Shown here: positions 45,481-56,521 of the stretch, piece by piece
Position numbering within the stretch: the first letter of the stretch is position 1
How the letters are laid out: each line of letters begins with the position of its first letter
Assembly: GCA_963210315.1 (NCBI GenBank)
Contig: OY723259.1
Coordinates: 1,736,001-1,800,000 of the forward strand
DNA length: 64,000 nucleotides
Origin: Rhynchopus euleeides
Taxonomy: Eukaryota; Euglenozoa; Diplonemea; Diplonemida; Diplonemidae
Direction: 5' to 3'
Translations under genes and position numbers: made by a program
Notes under the pieces: model-generated
Seen by the model: the letters and a program-made list of their open reading frames with translations, nothing else
What the model was told of the DNA's origin: nothing
Databases searched by the model: none

Positions 45481-46499
45481 GGACAGGGCACTTCTATTGA
45501 GGGGAGGAGGGGGTGGTGGGGTGGGGGGTCAGGGTCAGGGCTCAGCGCAGGGCCCTCTGTGGTTCCGCGCTGCCCCTGCCGGGTCAGCCAGGTTCCCGAG
45601 GGGGAGGGTGTGTGTGTGTGTGTGTGGTTATTTTCCTTCTTTGTTTTGCCACAGACATGTACACCCACACACACACACACACCCACCCCATACCCCACTT
45701 CCCCACGCCCCGACAGCCCCACACCCCCTGAGGAAGGCTTGTTCATAACGATGACTCGAATGGTAAGTCTAGGCCTTCACTCCGTTCACAACATTATGCA
45801 ACAAACTGTGCGGTGTGAACTCACGTCAGATCCTGTATACTGTGTGTGGCAGTGAGATCCCCCCTTTTGTTGCAAGAACAGCTAGCTTTTCGCACTAAAA
45901 AGACTCGTGGCAGCGTTCGGTATCCTGCACACATGCACTAGCAGGCACCGTTCGTACAAACAAAGAACGCAACTCCAAGTCTTTTTTTAACCGCACTTTG
46001 GAGTGAAGCCACCACCCAACGAATCGTTTGTTTGACATTCCAGGTTTCCCGAAAGAAATCGAGAGGCTTCGGTCTTACCTGGTGTCGCAGAGCTGTCCAC
46101 CTCTCGCATCCCTCCCTCCCTGCCTCCGTCCCATCCCCTGCCCACAGAAGTGGTTCACACAGTGGCGATGCTCACCAAGAGGGGTGCTCGGTGTGTTCTA
46201 CACGAATCTAGTCCAAAGAAGAAAAGTTTGACCTGTATGACACTCTTTCTCAGATCGCACAGAGGCGCTCCACATTAGCTGCGATCAGCGCCTGTGCCGG
46301 GGTAGGTTCGTAGAGAGCGACCGGAGCCATCCCCCCCTCCGCACACATTGCAGTTTGGGTTAGCGTGCTGGCATCGCGATGTGGCCCCGAGGGTCCACAC
46401 CGTGAGCTTTTTTGCTGCATTTCTGAGCGGGGCGGCAACCCTTGAACTGCAGGTTCTCCGAAGGTCGTGAGGCCAGCACGGTTATCTCACCACCCACAG
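45481..46499. other. Intergenic
   Basis: (GT)n near 45607-45626 and (CA)n near 45663-45684; 45908-45928 repeats the GTGGCAGCGTTCGGTATCCT found at 40086. No gene recognised. Ends at the acceptor cacccacag (AG 46498-46499). Confidence 0.5.
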
Positions 46500-46501
46500 G
46501 C

Positions 46502-49057
46502 ATGCCACAGCAGGCATCGTCCACCTACGTGGTCGACCTTGAGGAAGATGTCAGCGAAGCGGTGCTGTACGATGTGTTTCAGCATGTGGGCCCCATCACG
46601 TCGATACGCGTGTGCCGCGATTTTCAAACACGTGCCAGCCTAGGCTATGCATATGTCGACTTCGAGGTATGGTGAGGTGTGAGGGAGCAGAATGCCAGCA
46701 GGGGTGGTGGGGTGGGTGTTGGTCTTCTGGTGGTTTTGCGGCCCTTCGATGCTGCTGCTGCTCTTGATTGAGACCGTCGCTGTCGCTGCCGCTGTCTCAC
46801 CTGGATGCCATGTCGCGCTCGCAGACCGCGGCCAGGCTTGCCGCCCAGCCCGAGCACGGGGAGCACGTACAACAACCGGTAGGCGTGGGTTGCGTAGTGG
46901 TCGTACCCGGAGATGAGGGTCGACACCATCTCGCAGCCGGAGCGGAGCGACATCCATCGCCTTTTTATCAAGATCGCCTTAACACCCTGCTCTTGGCATG
47001 ATCACCACAGCCACACACACCCACCCACTCTGCAGAGCCCGCTGGACGCAGAGAAGGCCATCGCCACCCTGCACGGCACCGCAATACATGGGAGGCCCTG
47101 CCGCATGATGTGGTGCCACTCGCCTCCCGTGCTGCGGGTGCCCGGGGTCGGGAATGTGCTTGCCAGGAACCTGCCCGGGGGGATGGGCAACCAGGTATGG
47201 GCCCAGTTCGGCGGGGCCAACTCAGGAAAATTTTCACCGTGCGGACCCCTTGCGCAAACACCTTCTTCACGCGCCCGGCAAGCTGTGGGGTGTTCAGCGT
47301 TCGAAGAACACCAACTGCCGTTGCCACCCTTCTGTGTTGTGATTTACCCGGTTGTATTAGATTTTTTGCCAGAATTTGGCGCACAGACAACAGCCTTATC
47401 CTTATTTGCCGAGGCACGCGGGGGGTAGGAAGGGGGCAGGCCCATATAAGGGCACTCACACACACACACCCCTTCTTCAGACGTTATATGACATGTTCTC
47501 GCCGTTTGGGACTGTGCTGTCCTGCAAGGTGTCGGAGTGTGACGACGGGGCTGGTGCCACTGGCGTTGTCCACTTCGAAAGCGAGGAACAGGCCTGCCGT
47601 GCGGCAGAGGCGCTGGATGGGAGCACGGTCGGCGCGCACAAGCTGTCTGTGATGGCGTTGGAGCGGAAGGAGCTGAGGGTGAAAGATGCAGAGAACACGT
47701 TCACCACCTGCTGCGTGCGGGGGCTGTGCCGGGATGTGCGCGATGAGGAGCTTGATGCATTCGCCTCAAAATACAGCACGGTCGACGCGGCAAAGGTGAT
47801 GCGCGATGACAGCGGTTTGTCCCGTGGTTTTGCCTTTGTGCGCTTCGCACGCCACGAGGAAGCAGTCAGTTTTGTCCAACACTGCGACGGCCTCCAACCG
47901 AGCCTCGCACGCGAGGTGTGCACAACAGGCCGTAGAGCGGGGGGGAGGTGGGAAGGGATGGGGGTCCCGGGAGACATTGCCAGCTTGCCGATCAGCCCCC
48001 ACCCGCCCCCTCCCAACGCACCTCTCCACTACACTCAGGGGAAACCGCTGCACGTGTCACGACATCAAGGCAAGGCAGAGCTGGCCCTCCTGCACAAGCA
48101 GATGCGGCAGGATGCCGCCCAGCTGGCGCAGCGCGCCTACCTGAAAGTCAAGGTGTGTGGGCTGAGCCGCTTCTACTGCAGCTGTTGGTGGATCAATATT
48201 ATTGCATTGCTGATGCTGATGCTGATGCTGATGCTGTTTCTGTTGCTGCAGAGCGAAGGATGCGGTGTTGCCACACAGACACATTCGCCATTCGCTTCCG
48301 GACACCCACACCCGCCCCACCCCCACCCACAGAACTTACCCGAGTCAGCTACCAGCGTTGAGCTGCGTGATATATTCAGACCCTTCGGGGCTGTTGTGTC
48401 GGCAAAGGTGATCTGCAGTCTCAACGAACCCCACAAATGCACCGGCATTGGCTTTGTCCGCTTCAGGGTGTGCATTCATCGTGTTGGCCCCGCCTGTTCG
48501 GGAAGGGGGGGTGGGAGGGTGTGTCTGTGTGGGAGTGCCAGCAGTGCCAAACCAATAGATCTGTTTTCCTCTAAAGCCTCGAAACCGGGACAGACCCTGT
48601 CGGAAGGGAGATGCCTTGAGACACCCTCTATACACCCCACATGCAGGATGCGGGCAACGCAGCGGAAGCAGCCGCAAGGCTGAACGGCACTTCCCTCCGA
48701 GGGAGGGTATTGGCCTTCAGCGATGCGGCGCATACGGCACATGGCGGTGACGAGATATCTGCTTCTGTGAATGCGATGCACAGGCCGCCGCCACCACCCC
48801 CACCACCCCCACCACCGCCGCCATCACCACCACCGATGCCACCCTTGGTGGAGCCTGTGTGCACAGCTTCCGCTGTGGACGGGCTGCCATCCACCCACCA
48901 CGACCCATGCTCTCGGGGCACCGCCTGTTCAGGCGGAGAATTGCCCTTCCACCCACAGCCGGTGCAGCCTGTGGGTGATGCAGGTGCCCCGCAAGCCTAC
49001 CCAGTGTCAGTGCGCATGGTGTCTTCCCCAGCACCCCCGCCGCCCCACCTGCGTTAG
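46502..49057 (+). CDS. PABP: Poly(A)-binding protein, four RRMs
   Basis: Six exons: 46502-46666, 47036-47194, 47481-47915, 48039-48152, 48333-48467, 48647-49057; all five introns are phase 0, three with GTGTG donors. The product is 472 aa and starts 3 bases after the AG at 46499. RRM1 (about aa 8-85) has [20 protein letters not shown] and the MMW ending of its last strand, both hallmarks of PABP. RRM2 follows [13 protein letters not shown] (about aa 96-172; [17 protein letters not shown]). RRM3 is about aa 183-262 (SRGFAFVRF) and RRM4 about aa 287-365 (YLKVKNLPE, then [12 protein letters not shown]). PABP binds mRNA poly(A) tails in the cytoplasm, supporting translation and stability. After RRM4 there is only a Pro-rich tail with a long Pro run; no MLLE peptide-binding domain is visible. 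RNP1 of RRM2 is degenerate (ATGVVHF). Confidence 0.9.
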
Positions 49058-49995
49058 GGTGCCGAAAAAATTGGCGGGAGGGCATGGGGGGGGGCGGGTG
49101 TGCGGACAAAAAGCCTGGGCTGGGTGTGTGGGGGTGTGGGGTGGTGCCGTTCCTTCTCTCAGGGGGTCAACTAGGGCCCTGGTTATTCAGGGCATAGATT
49201 TGTGTGTACTGTGGAGGGGGGGGGGGGGATGGGGGGTGAGGGCGGGTGTGTTGGTGTGCCGGGAACCTGTGTCCAAACCACCGGCCCCCCGTGATTTTGT
49301 TCCTCACACACGTCTGTTAAATTGCGTAGTTTCTCGTTCATCCCGATTGCTCCGAATGTGCTTTGAGCGGTTTTTGGCACGGCCTGAATTTTGCGGGTTT
49401 TGTGGATGGGTCGTGCCTCACGAGCAAGACCCGACCCGCCTGGAGCTGCTGTTCGTCGGGCCGCAGGGTGGCAATGTCCGATGCATACCGCCTTGCTCCC
49501 TTCCATTGTCCCGATGGACGCGCTTTCCTGTTTTGTGTCTTGCTGTTCTGCCCCGCATGGGGACCGTTTCCACATCGACGAGCTGCCTTGATATTCCTTT
49601 GCACCCCCTCCTCCCCCCCCCACCTCATTTATTCTCCACACAGCGGCAAGCACTTCCCCGGCACTATGCCAGCCGCTGCCCACTGTAGAGGGCCGGGTGA
49701 GACTGAGGGTGTGTTACTTCTCATCACCGCAGGGGCGTGCACCTCCCTTACCTCCCACAGCGATACCACAGTCTTTCCCCGAAGCACCTCACCCCACCTC
49801 CCCCAAAGTTTGAGCTGCTGAACACAAGGGGACGAGGGTGCTGGCATGTCGTGGAGCCTGTCTCTTTGAGAGCACCCTCCGCGCAGTTGCACAGAGCGAA
49901 GGTCCTTAGGGCCCATTAGCCAACGCAAAAAAAAATACCCAAGTGAGGGAGATCTTGGCAGTACCACTTTGTGAGCACCTACCCCCCATCACCAG
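49058..49995. other. Intergenic
   Basis: G-rich patches (49080-49095, 49205-49235) and unremarkable sequence; no gene recognised. Ends at catcaccag (AG 49994-49995). Confidence 0.45.
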
Positions 49996-50007
49996 GCAGC
50001 AGCAACA

Positions 50008-51395
50008 ATGACTGATAAGCAGGACGCTGCGAGCCCTACACCGGAGGGGCAAGAGCAGGAAAGACGCTTCGGGTCCAACTCCTACCACTACTGGCACGAC
50101 CATGGGAAGGAGCGGGCAGCAAGCGGGGATGTCGCACCCATGCCTGTGCCGAAGCTTGTCGCAAAGGAGGAGTGCTTAGAGCAGAAGCGGCGGGTCGTTG
50201 CAATCTCAAAGTACTCATGGGGTGATGGGAAGAAGATTGTATCGTATGCCAGCAGCGCTGTTGTGCAGGGGGGGGGGGGGGTCAACGGGGCGGGGTGGGT
50301 GGTTGGGGGGGGGGGCGCCAACCTGCTGTGAAGAAGCATGAGCTACGCACACGCACACACGGTAGTGTTTTTAGTTTAGTGTAGGACGCACCGAGCGAGC
50401 TCTAGTGCTGCCTCCACACACAAGTTGGCCCCACTCTAACCCTAGTGGGGCCTCCTCTGTGACGTAGAGATGGGCGGGGGTGGGCTATGATCCGCGCAGG
50501 ATCTCCCCACACAATGGTCACCACACACACACACACACACCTCCACTCGGGTGGCGGTGCTGTGACCTAGTCATGGCACCGGCGTGGCCAGTACCCTATC
50601 AAGAGTACGCTACACAAACTCTGGTTTCAAAACACACACCTCCACTCGCATGCACAGTGTTTACATCGATATGAAGGGGGTGGGCGCTCTGCAGGACAAG
50701 GTGACTGCCACTCACAAAGCCCGGAGGTATGCTTGGGCGAGAGGCGGCCGCGTCTCCATGTGGTACCATCCCTGCGTGTGTGCGGTGGTGATCAGAGAGC
50801 CAGGGTGTGTTATCGGTGCTGTTTTCTTCAGAGGAACTTCGACTGGGTTGAAGTTCCTCTGGTTCTGTGTTGGTGCTGCTGGCCCTGTTAGTCGACTGAT
50901 GTGTGGGGTGTGCCAACTGCACCATTCCTCTTCACAGCATCTGCGTCACTGTTGCCCACGAGGATCACGATGCGGTGCTGAAGCTTGTGCGCCTCAACCA
51001 GCGCATCAAAGGCGTGGGGCTGAAGTTCAAGGATGACCAGCTCGTGGTGAAGCTGGAGAAGGAGGACACCGACACAAAGTGGTATGCGACCTGCTGCATT
51101 GCGGCTTGCTTGACAGTATTGCCCGTCGAAACCGAACGGAATCTCAGCCCAGCATTGGTCCTCAGTCCGCTGTCAAGGCAACGGCTCCTCCGCTTATTCA
51201 TTATCACCCGGCTTCGCAAACAAAAATCATTGATCCCCTCTCCCTCTCTGTGTCTAATCTGTCGGCTTGCCACCAGGTTTGTTCTGGGTGATTGCTTTTA
51301 TAGACTTCCACTACCCTCATTGTCCCACCCAACCCAGGTACGACCTGCACAAGACCACGATGCGCGGTGTGACAGGCTCTGACTCCGACGAATAG
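50008..51395 (+). CDS. CS-domain protein, CacyBP/SIP-like
   Basis: Three exons, 50008-50243, 50938-51081 and 51338-51395, with GTATGC donors and both introns in phase 2; 145 aa. The start is the ATG 12 bases after the acceptor AG at 49994-49995. The N-terminal 60 residues are polar and charged. Then the protein reads ISKYSWGDGKKIVSICVTV, the opening two strands of a CS (p23-like) domain, followed by strands VGLKFKDDQLVVKLE and the closing TKWYDLHKT. The opening matches calcyclin-binding protein (ISNYGWDQSDKFVKIYITL) best. CS-domain proteins of this type are Hsp90 or ubiquitin-ligase adaptors; partners cannot be read from sequence. The C-terminus is acidic (GSDSDE), a likely casein-kinase site. 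There is no SGS extension, so it is shorter than animal CacyBP. The 694-bp first intron has G-runs. Confidence 0.75.
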
Positions 51396-52366
51396 CCTCC
51401 TCTCTGGAATGAACTGACTGCCGGGAGCTGTGTCCCCGACCATTCTAAAGCAGACTTACCGCCGCAGGCAATGTTGGGTTAGCGATCTGGCATCGAACAG
51501 CAGTCCGTACAGCGCGAAGGAGCCACTGCACGAGAACCAAATGCGCTACCCGCTCCACTTGCCTAGTCACGCCGATGGCTTCCTAGAGGAAACCATCTGG
51601 GCACAGGGTGAAAATGGATCACCCGGATCCTGACAACCTCCTTGCCGGGGCAAAACGGCATCTAACTTGCATGCTGGAAGCAGCCATTTCTATTCTTTAA
51701 CTGCGATGTGGGCCTGAGAAAGACCCGGTATATAAGACGCTGGCCGAAGCGCAGGCTGTGTGTCTTCTTGTCCGAAGGCGGGTTATCGGCCGTATCTAAT
51801 ATAACGTAAGGCCACACACAGCCGCCACTCGACCCGACGCGAAATAGCTTATATTTTGCCTTTTTCTTCTAAGCTCGAAGGGCCAGCCCTATTTGCCGGG
51901 GGAAGGTGTGCGCCAAAATCCCAGACCTGCACTGCCGCAGAGACAGCGCTAGCGAAGGGGCGACAGGGCAGGGCGAGCGGGATCGGGGGGGGGGGGGGGC
52001 GTGGAGGCCCCTCGAATCGGTATTCAGGCCGCGGCCTGTAATGCTGTCCCTCCCCGCCCTGCGTGCGGCGGTTCCGATGCACCCACTCTGTTTAGATCGT
52101 GGAGCCATGTGGGTGTGTGCCTGATGTGCGTCTCAATCTCAGCCTTGGCCTTAGCACCGAATCCTCGGCGTGCCATCCCCCACAAAGGACGCGCCCCACG
52201 AGCTTGCGCGGCCTCGCCCACCCGACTCCACCCCCGCCCTTTCTTTGCAGCCTGCAGGACAAAGAGGTGTTCGCATTTGTGCACAATTTTTGCTGCAAAT
52301 TCTCTCACTCCCAATGCAAAATTTGCCACGGGAAAATCCACTCCACACGCAACACACCCGTCTGCA
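51396..52366. other. Intergenic
   Basis: No gene recognised in about 970 bases. A G-run lies at 51986-51998. It ends with ccgtctgcag, AG at 52365-52366. Confidence 0.45.
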
Positions 52367-52403
52367 GCCCGCAGGCCTTGGTGCCTGGCCTACACTATTC
52401 GCG

Positions 52404-53875
52404 ATGCAGATGCTGAAGGGTTTCGGTGCGGCGGTGAAACGTGGCAAGCACCAGGCCCTGCAGCGAGTCGGTGTCTATGAGGAAACAAAGGATTCAGAAT
52501 ACGACGAATCGCGCGATAAGGTGCGCCACTGCAAGGCCACCTTCAAGGAGCTGGAGAAACAGGTGAAGACGCTCGAGACAAATGTGAGGGCGCTGAACGG
52601 CACCTTCACCGGCATTGTCGGGGCTTTTGGTGACTTTGGACGCATGCTTGACCCTGAAGGGGATGTGCAGGAGTTCTCCGAGGTTATGGACACGGCTGTG
52701 CGGAATATGTCCCAGCAGATGCAGGCCTTTGTCGAGACGGTGACAAACAACTCGCTTGAGATTGTCCGCACCGCCCAGCGGCACCTCGACCAAAGCGAGG
52801 AATCCCATTCCGAAATACGAGAGTCTCAGGTTGACATGGATGCCCTAAAGCATGACGTCCGGACCCTCCGCGATTCTCTCAACGACACGAAGCTTACGTC
52901 TGCCAAGGCAGAGAAGGCGAAGTCGCAGCTCCTGACCCTGCAGGCAAACCTCGACACGCACATCTCCCACCACGAATCGATGTCGCGAACCGCGAAGAAG
53001 AAGATGGCTGTCGCTACCTCCGATGCGTCCACCTCCCTCTGGTCTATCTACAGCATTCTGTTCAACCAGACGCAGCAGCACTTCAAGGATTTGGGCAGCG
53101 ATATGGCCCTGTTGGCAACCGCACTCACATCCGTGAAGAACTCAGGGATTCAGAAGATCAAAGAACAACGGTATGCCATGCGGTGCGATTGCTGACACCA
53201 GCCATGTTTCGGTGTCTGGATGGGGGGGTGGGGTGGGGTGGGGTGGGGTGGCGCTGTACGATGCGGGTCCGCTAACCCAACACAGCAAACGGGTGGGCGC
53301 GACTTTCAGTGATTTCCTCGTCGCTTCTGCACCCAACGTCACGACAGATCTCCGCTGATTCTGAAGAAGGGGTCATCGGAGGCGGTGCTCGCAGCACCTG
53401 CAGATCCAGCATCCTTCTCAACCGCGGCTTCGAATAACGATGTTTTCCAGTCCCCACCGCATTCGACAGTCATTGTATGCCACCTGATGCAACTGCTACA
53501 GCAGCCTCATATTTTTTTTACGATGCGACAGGACTTCCAGGAATCCTGGAGTGCAGCAACGGCAATCTCTCTCTTGATGGGATAACCACTGCCACGCACA
53601 TCCCATCCCAACAGGGCGACACATCGCGGGCAGAGCTTTGCATCACTGCCGCCAACCAATCCCTCTCTCCAGCCGGCCGGGCAGGCTCAAAAGACTCTCT
53701 CTCCGAGAACCGGGAGGCGTCCCGATCGGGGCTTGCACCCCCAGGTACCTCGTCACCACTCTTCAAAGAGACGCCCATCGGCGAGATGTTCCTCGATGGC
53801 GGCGAGGGCAGCGGCTGGCAGCCTTCCTTTGAGGAGCATGTCACCGACAACGACGAGAAGTGGGCCGACTTCTAG
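52404..53875 (+). CDS. BAR-domain-like coiled-coil protein
   Basis: Three exons: 52404-53170, 53348-53474, 53615-53875 (introns phase 2 and 0, both GTATGC donors), 384 aa. Exon 1 is certain. The two acceptors were chosen because they restore the only frame that stays coding to the TAG at 53873. Aa 1-255 are almost wholly helical with heptad character, starting MQMLKGFGAAVKRG. Further on are GAFGDFGRMLDPEGDV, a short break typical of the first BAR hairpin, and long Arg/Lys/Glu-rich helices. This pattern resembles amphiphysin/Rvs-type BAR dimers that bind curved membranes in endocytosis. The C-terminal 130 aa are Ser/Pro-rich and disordered, ending in an acidic motif with Trp (NDEKWADF). No SH3 domain is seen. 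The BAR call rests on pattern, not a signature motif. Confidence 0.72.
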
Positions 53876-54768
53876 CGGCCATGCGGACAGCTCGCGGATG
53901 CGGAGGAGGGGGGAGGGGGGGGATGCGGGAGCGCCTTCGTCCAGCCCCTCCCCCTCCCCCCCCTCCCGAGCTCATGCTGTCAGGCATGTGAATGAGAACA
54001 TTTGGGGGGTTCTTCGCTCCGGGTCAATCTGGGTCAGCTTGGGTCAGTGACCCGGAGCGAAGCCCCACTTTAGGGCATTAGGTGGCAGCGTGGCGCAGTG
54101 TTTACACAGAGTGGAGGCACAGCGGAGGTAGGTTGGGGATCTGTGTGTAAGTTTTAGCACCAGTTTTTTTTATTTTTCGATTCGTAGAGACGCCCCTGCC
54201 TCCCCTGTTCTCTCGAGCAGAAGAAGAAGAAGAAGAAGAAGAAGAAAAAAGGGCTGTTGGCAGCGCATCGTGCTCACCCCACTCCCCCAATGTGCCCCGC
54301 ACCGCACGGGGAACATACCAGCGGGCAAAACGAATCACATTGGGGTGGGGGAGGGGAGGAACCCTTCGCTCTGTGCCACTGCGTGTCAAACTGTGTCAAC
54401 TTGCCACATGTCTCGCCTTTTCTCTCGGGGGGGGCGAGAGGGGTGATCTCAAAGGGGGGGGGGGGGGGGAGGATGTGGAGGTTGGGCGGGTTAATAGAGT
54501 TCGATTTTTCCTCCCGAACGCGTCGGTCATTTTCTTCCTTCCTCGAATTTTTTTAGCTCTGTAGATCTGGATGCGGTGGCACACCTGCCGAACGCAACGG
54601 TTTGGCTGGGTGCTGCTGCGGGATGTGACGCGTGTCAAAAAAACATTACGGCATCACTGGCCTTCTCCCCCGGATGGACAGGCTGGTGGTCGACCGTAGC
54701 AATGTGGCTTACAACAGCGTGGATGACCTGTCCATGCTCTGGCTACGCCTTTGTCAAAAATTACAAAA
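53876..54768. other. Intergenic with (AAG)n and a small hairpin
   Basis: 54006-54066 is a hairpin with arms TTCGCTCCGGGTCA and the inverse, joined by GGGTCA repeats. 54219-54246 is an (AAG)n run. G-run at 54456-54470. Bases 54600-54760 have some coding character on the + strand but no assignable product. Confidence 0.5.
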
Positions 54769-54936
54769 TACAAAACCATACAGAAGTTTTATTAGTAGGA
54801 AGATTTCACTTTATTACTTTATCACTTCAGTTGTGTAGTGAAGTGGGACAATAAAGAGGAAAATAAAGTGACTTTATTTCCCTAGGGAATCACTTTATTT
54901 CCCTGGGGGGGTTCTTTATATTTTGCCCACACACAG

Positions 54937-55219
54937 ACCCTCTTTGATGTCTCCACGTCGCAAATTCAAAAGCACCTCGGGTGGAAGCAGCCAAGCATGG
55001 TCGATGTGCATGCGAGAAGCAGCCAGAGCCACAAGACCTCGACGGCCGATACATTGACGAGGAGGGAGGGAGTGGTGGCGCGGACGCAGATCCACAAGCT
55101 CTTCGATAACCCACCACCCTCAACGCAGCCGCAGCTGTTTACTCAGCCAATCACGATTACCATCGAGACGGGGGACATCGCGCAGCACCACCTGCACTCA
55201 CACCGTAAGAAAGTGAAAT
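54937..55219 (+). pseudogene. Tyrosine-recombinase-like fragment (broken mobile-element gene)
   Basis: Open coding-like sequence containing STSQIQKHLGWKQPSMVDVH, which resembles the last box of tyrosine recombinases (helix, LGW/LGH, then a Tyr-containing helix). Such genes are carried by Cryptons and by DIRS-type retroelements; the fragment is too short to choose. It lies between zones with AAATAAAGTGACTTTATTT words (about 54850-54905 and 56057-56085) that may be ends of the same element, and other elements have inserted immediately after it. It looks broken and old. Confidence 0.35.
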
Positions 55220-55230
55220 CATCCGTACTA

Positions 55231-55926
55231 CCGTATACGTAAATATTTTGGAACGTAAATATTATGGAACGTAAATATTTTGGAACGCTGGTGGGTTGGC
55301 GTTCCAGATTTTTTTCGTTCCATAATATTTACAGGGCTTTCTGCGACTCGGGGACTTGGACCAGGTGATCGGACGGCATACAGAGTCCCTGACGGGACCT
55401 ACTCGTGCACTTTTCGCGCGATTCCTGACGCAAGCCGTCCTCACCACCGAGTCCCCAACTGGCCCTGTAAATATTATGGAACGTAAATATTATGGAACGG
55501 ACCGGCCAAAAATGGGCCCGTTCCATAATATTTACGTTCCATAATATTTACGTACCTGGGACCCCCCGTGTTTAAGTCCCCCCCCTGGAGGCGATTTTCG
55601 GCCGGGGGGGACTTAAACACGGGGGGGGCGGACCTAAACACAGGGGGGGCTTAAACACGGGGGTGGCACAGTGGAGACCAAGAAGACCTCTTCCTCTGCT
55701 GTCGTAGGGGGGTAATTCCGGTCCGGATGGACTTTTGGCACCCCACTTTTCGACTCAGACAGCACCTGGAGGGCCTAGGGGCCACCTGATGACCCTCCAG
55801 ACCAGCCCACCCCCGTGTTTAGGTCCCCCTGTGTTTAAGTCCCCCCCCTGCCAGACCCCCAGGGGGGGACTTAAACACGGGGGTAAGGGGGGGGGGACTT
55901 ATACACGGGGGGTCCCAGGTATACGG
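55231..55926. mobile_element. TA-flanked element with ACGTAAATATTATGGA words, copy 2, interrupted
   Basis: Same element as 26975-27335 in the same orientation, with ends CCGTATACG and CGTATACGG and TA on both sides (55229-55230, 55927-55928). Another TA-flanked element, 55555-55919, sits near its right end. Removing that element and one TA restores the CGTATACGG end seen in copy 1. The middle is nearly identical to copy 1. Confidence 0.9.
55555..55919. mobile_element. TA-flanked element with GTGTTTAAGTCCCCC words, 365 bp, nested
   Basis: Inverted ends CCTGGGACCCCCCGTG, flanked by TA (55553-55554 and 55920-55921). Internal words ACTTAAACACGGGGG occur in both orientations at both ends around about 140 bp of unrelated sequence. 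It inserted into the TA of the host element's CGTATACGG end, so a TA target duplication is directly visible. Confidence 0.92.
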
Positions 55927-55974
55927 TAATAAAAATCATGTATCCAAGGCAAATAAAGGACGTAATTTCACTCA

Positions 55975-56052
55975 CTGGGGGTGTTTTGCACTCGAGGCCG
56001 TATTTCCCTCGCTTCGCTCGGGAAATACACCCACTCGTGCAAAACACCCCCA
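55975..56052. repeat. Long hairpin
   Basis: Outer arms CTGGGGGTGTTTTGCAC and the inverse; an inner perfect stem GTATTTCCC...GGGAAATAC with loop CTCGCTTCGCT. AAATAAAG words lie just outside. It may be the end of the element that held the recombinase-like fragment. Confidence 0.75.
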
Positions 56053-56412
56053 GCCGTGAAATAAAGTCACTTTATTTCCCTTGAATAAATACCTAGTCTC
56101 ACCCAGACCTGCATAAAGTGTGATCGCCCCCGCTCAATAGGGTGCCGCACTGACACAGATTTGGCATCTTTCTTGCGGGGGGGGAGGGGGGATGGCGGGA
56201 GTTGCAGGGGGGAGGGGGGGCTGGAGGGTGCTGCCGAATGGGACGCATCGGGCTGTGTGTGGGGTAAGGAGGCAGTGAATGAGAGCATTATTTTTGACGG
56301 GGAGGGGGTGGCGGCGGCAGCGGTGGGAAATACCGAAAAAAAATAAGTGAAGAAATGTGTTGCGCGACGGGGTGTGGGGTGGCGCTGGCCAAAAAAAATA
56401 TGCCACCCCCCC
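56053..56412. other. Gene-free
   Basis: AAATAAAGTCACTTTATTTCC at 56060-56080 repeats the words near 54865. The remainder is G-rich low-complexity sequence. Confidence 0.45.
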
Positions 56413-56521
56413 GGGGGCCCTCGCTACCAAGTGTGACTGAGTGAGAAAAAGTGAGAAGTCAGCCATGTTTGGCTGAAAACTGACGACTCGTGACTCACAG
56501 TGACTCGTAGCGAGGGCCCCC
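56413..56521. mobile_element. 109-bp MITE, copy 3 (inverted)
   Basis: Same sequence as 16657-16765 in the opposite orientation, with ends GGGGGCCCTCGCTACC and the inverse; flanked by C-runs, so the 3-bp duplication is not informative here. Confidence 0.88.

Noticed and set aside
53173-53358. Alternative exon 2 of the BAR-like gene starting after aacccaacacag
   Set aside because: It would end the protein at 53358 and leave clearly coding sequence to 53875 unexplained.
54080-54125. tRNA-like GTGGCGCAGTG start
   Set aside because: No T-arm or acceptor pairing can be drawn downstream.
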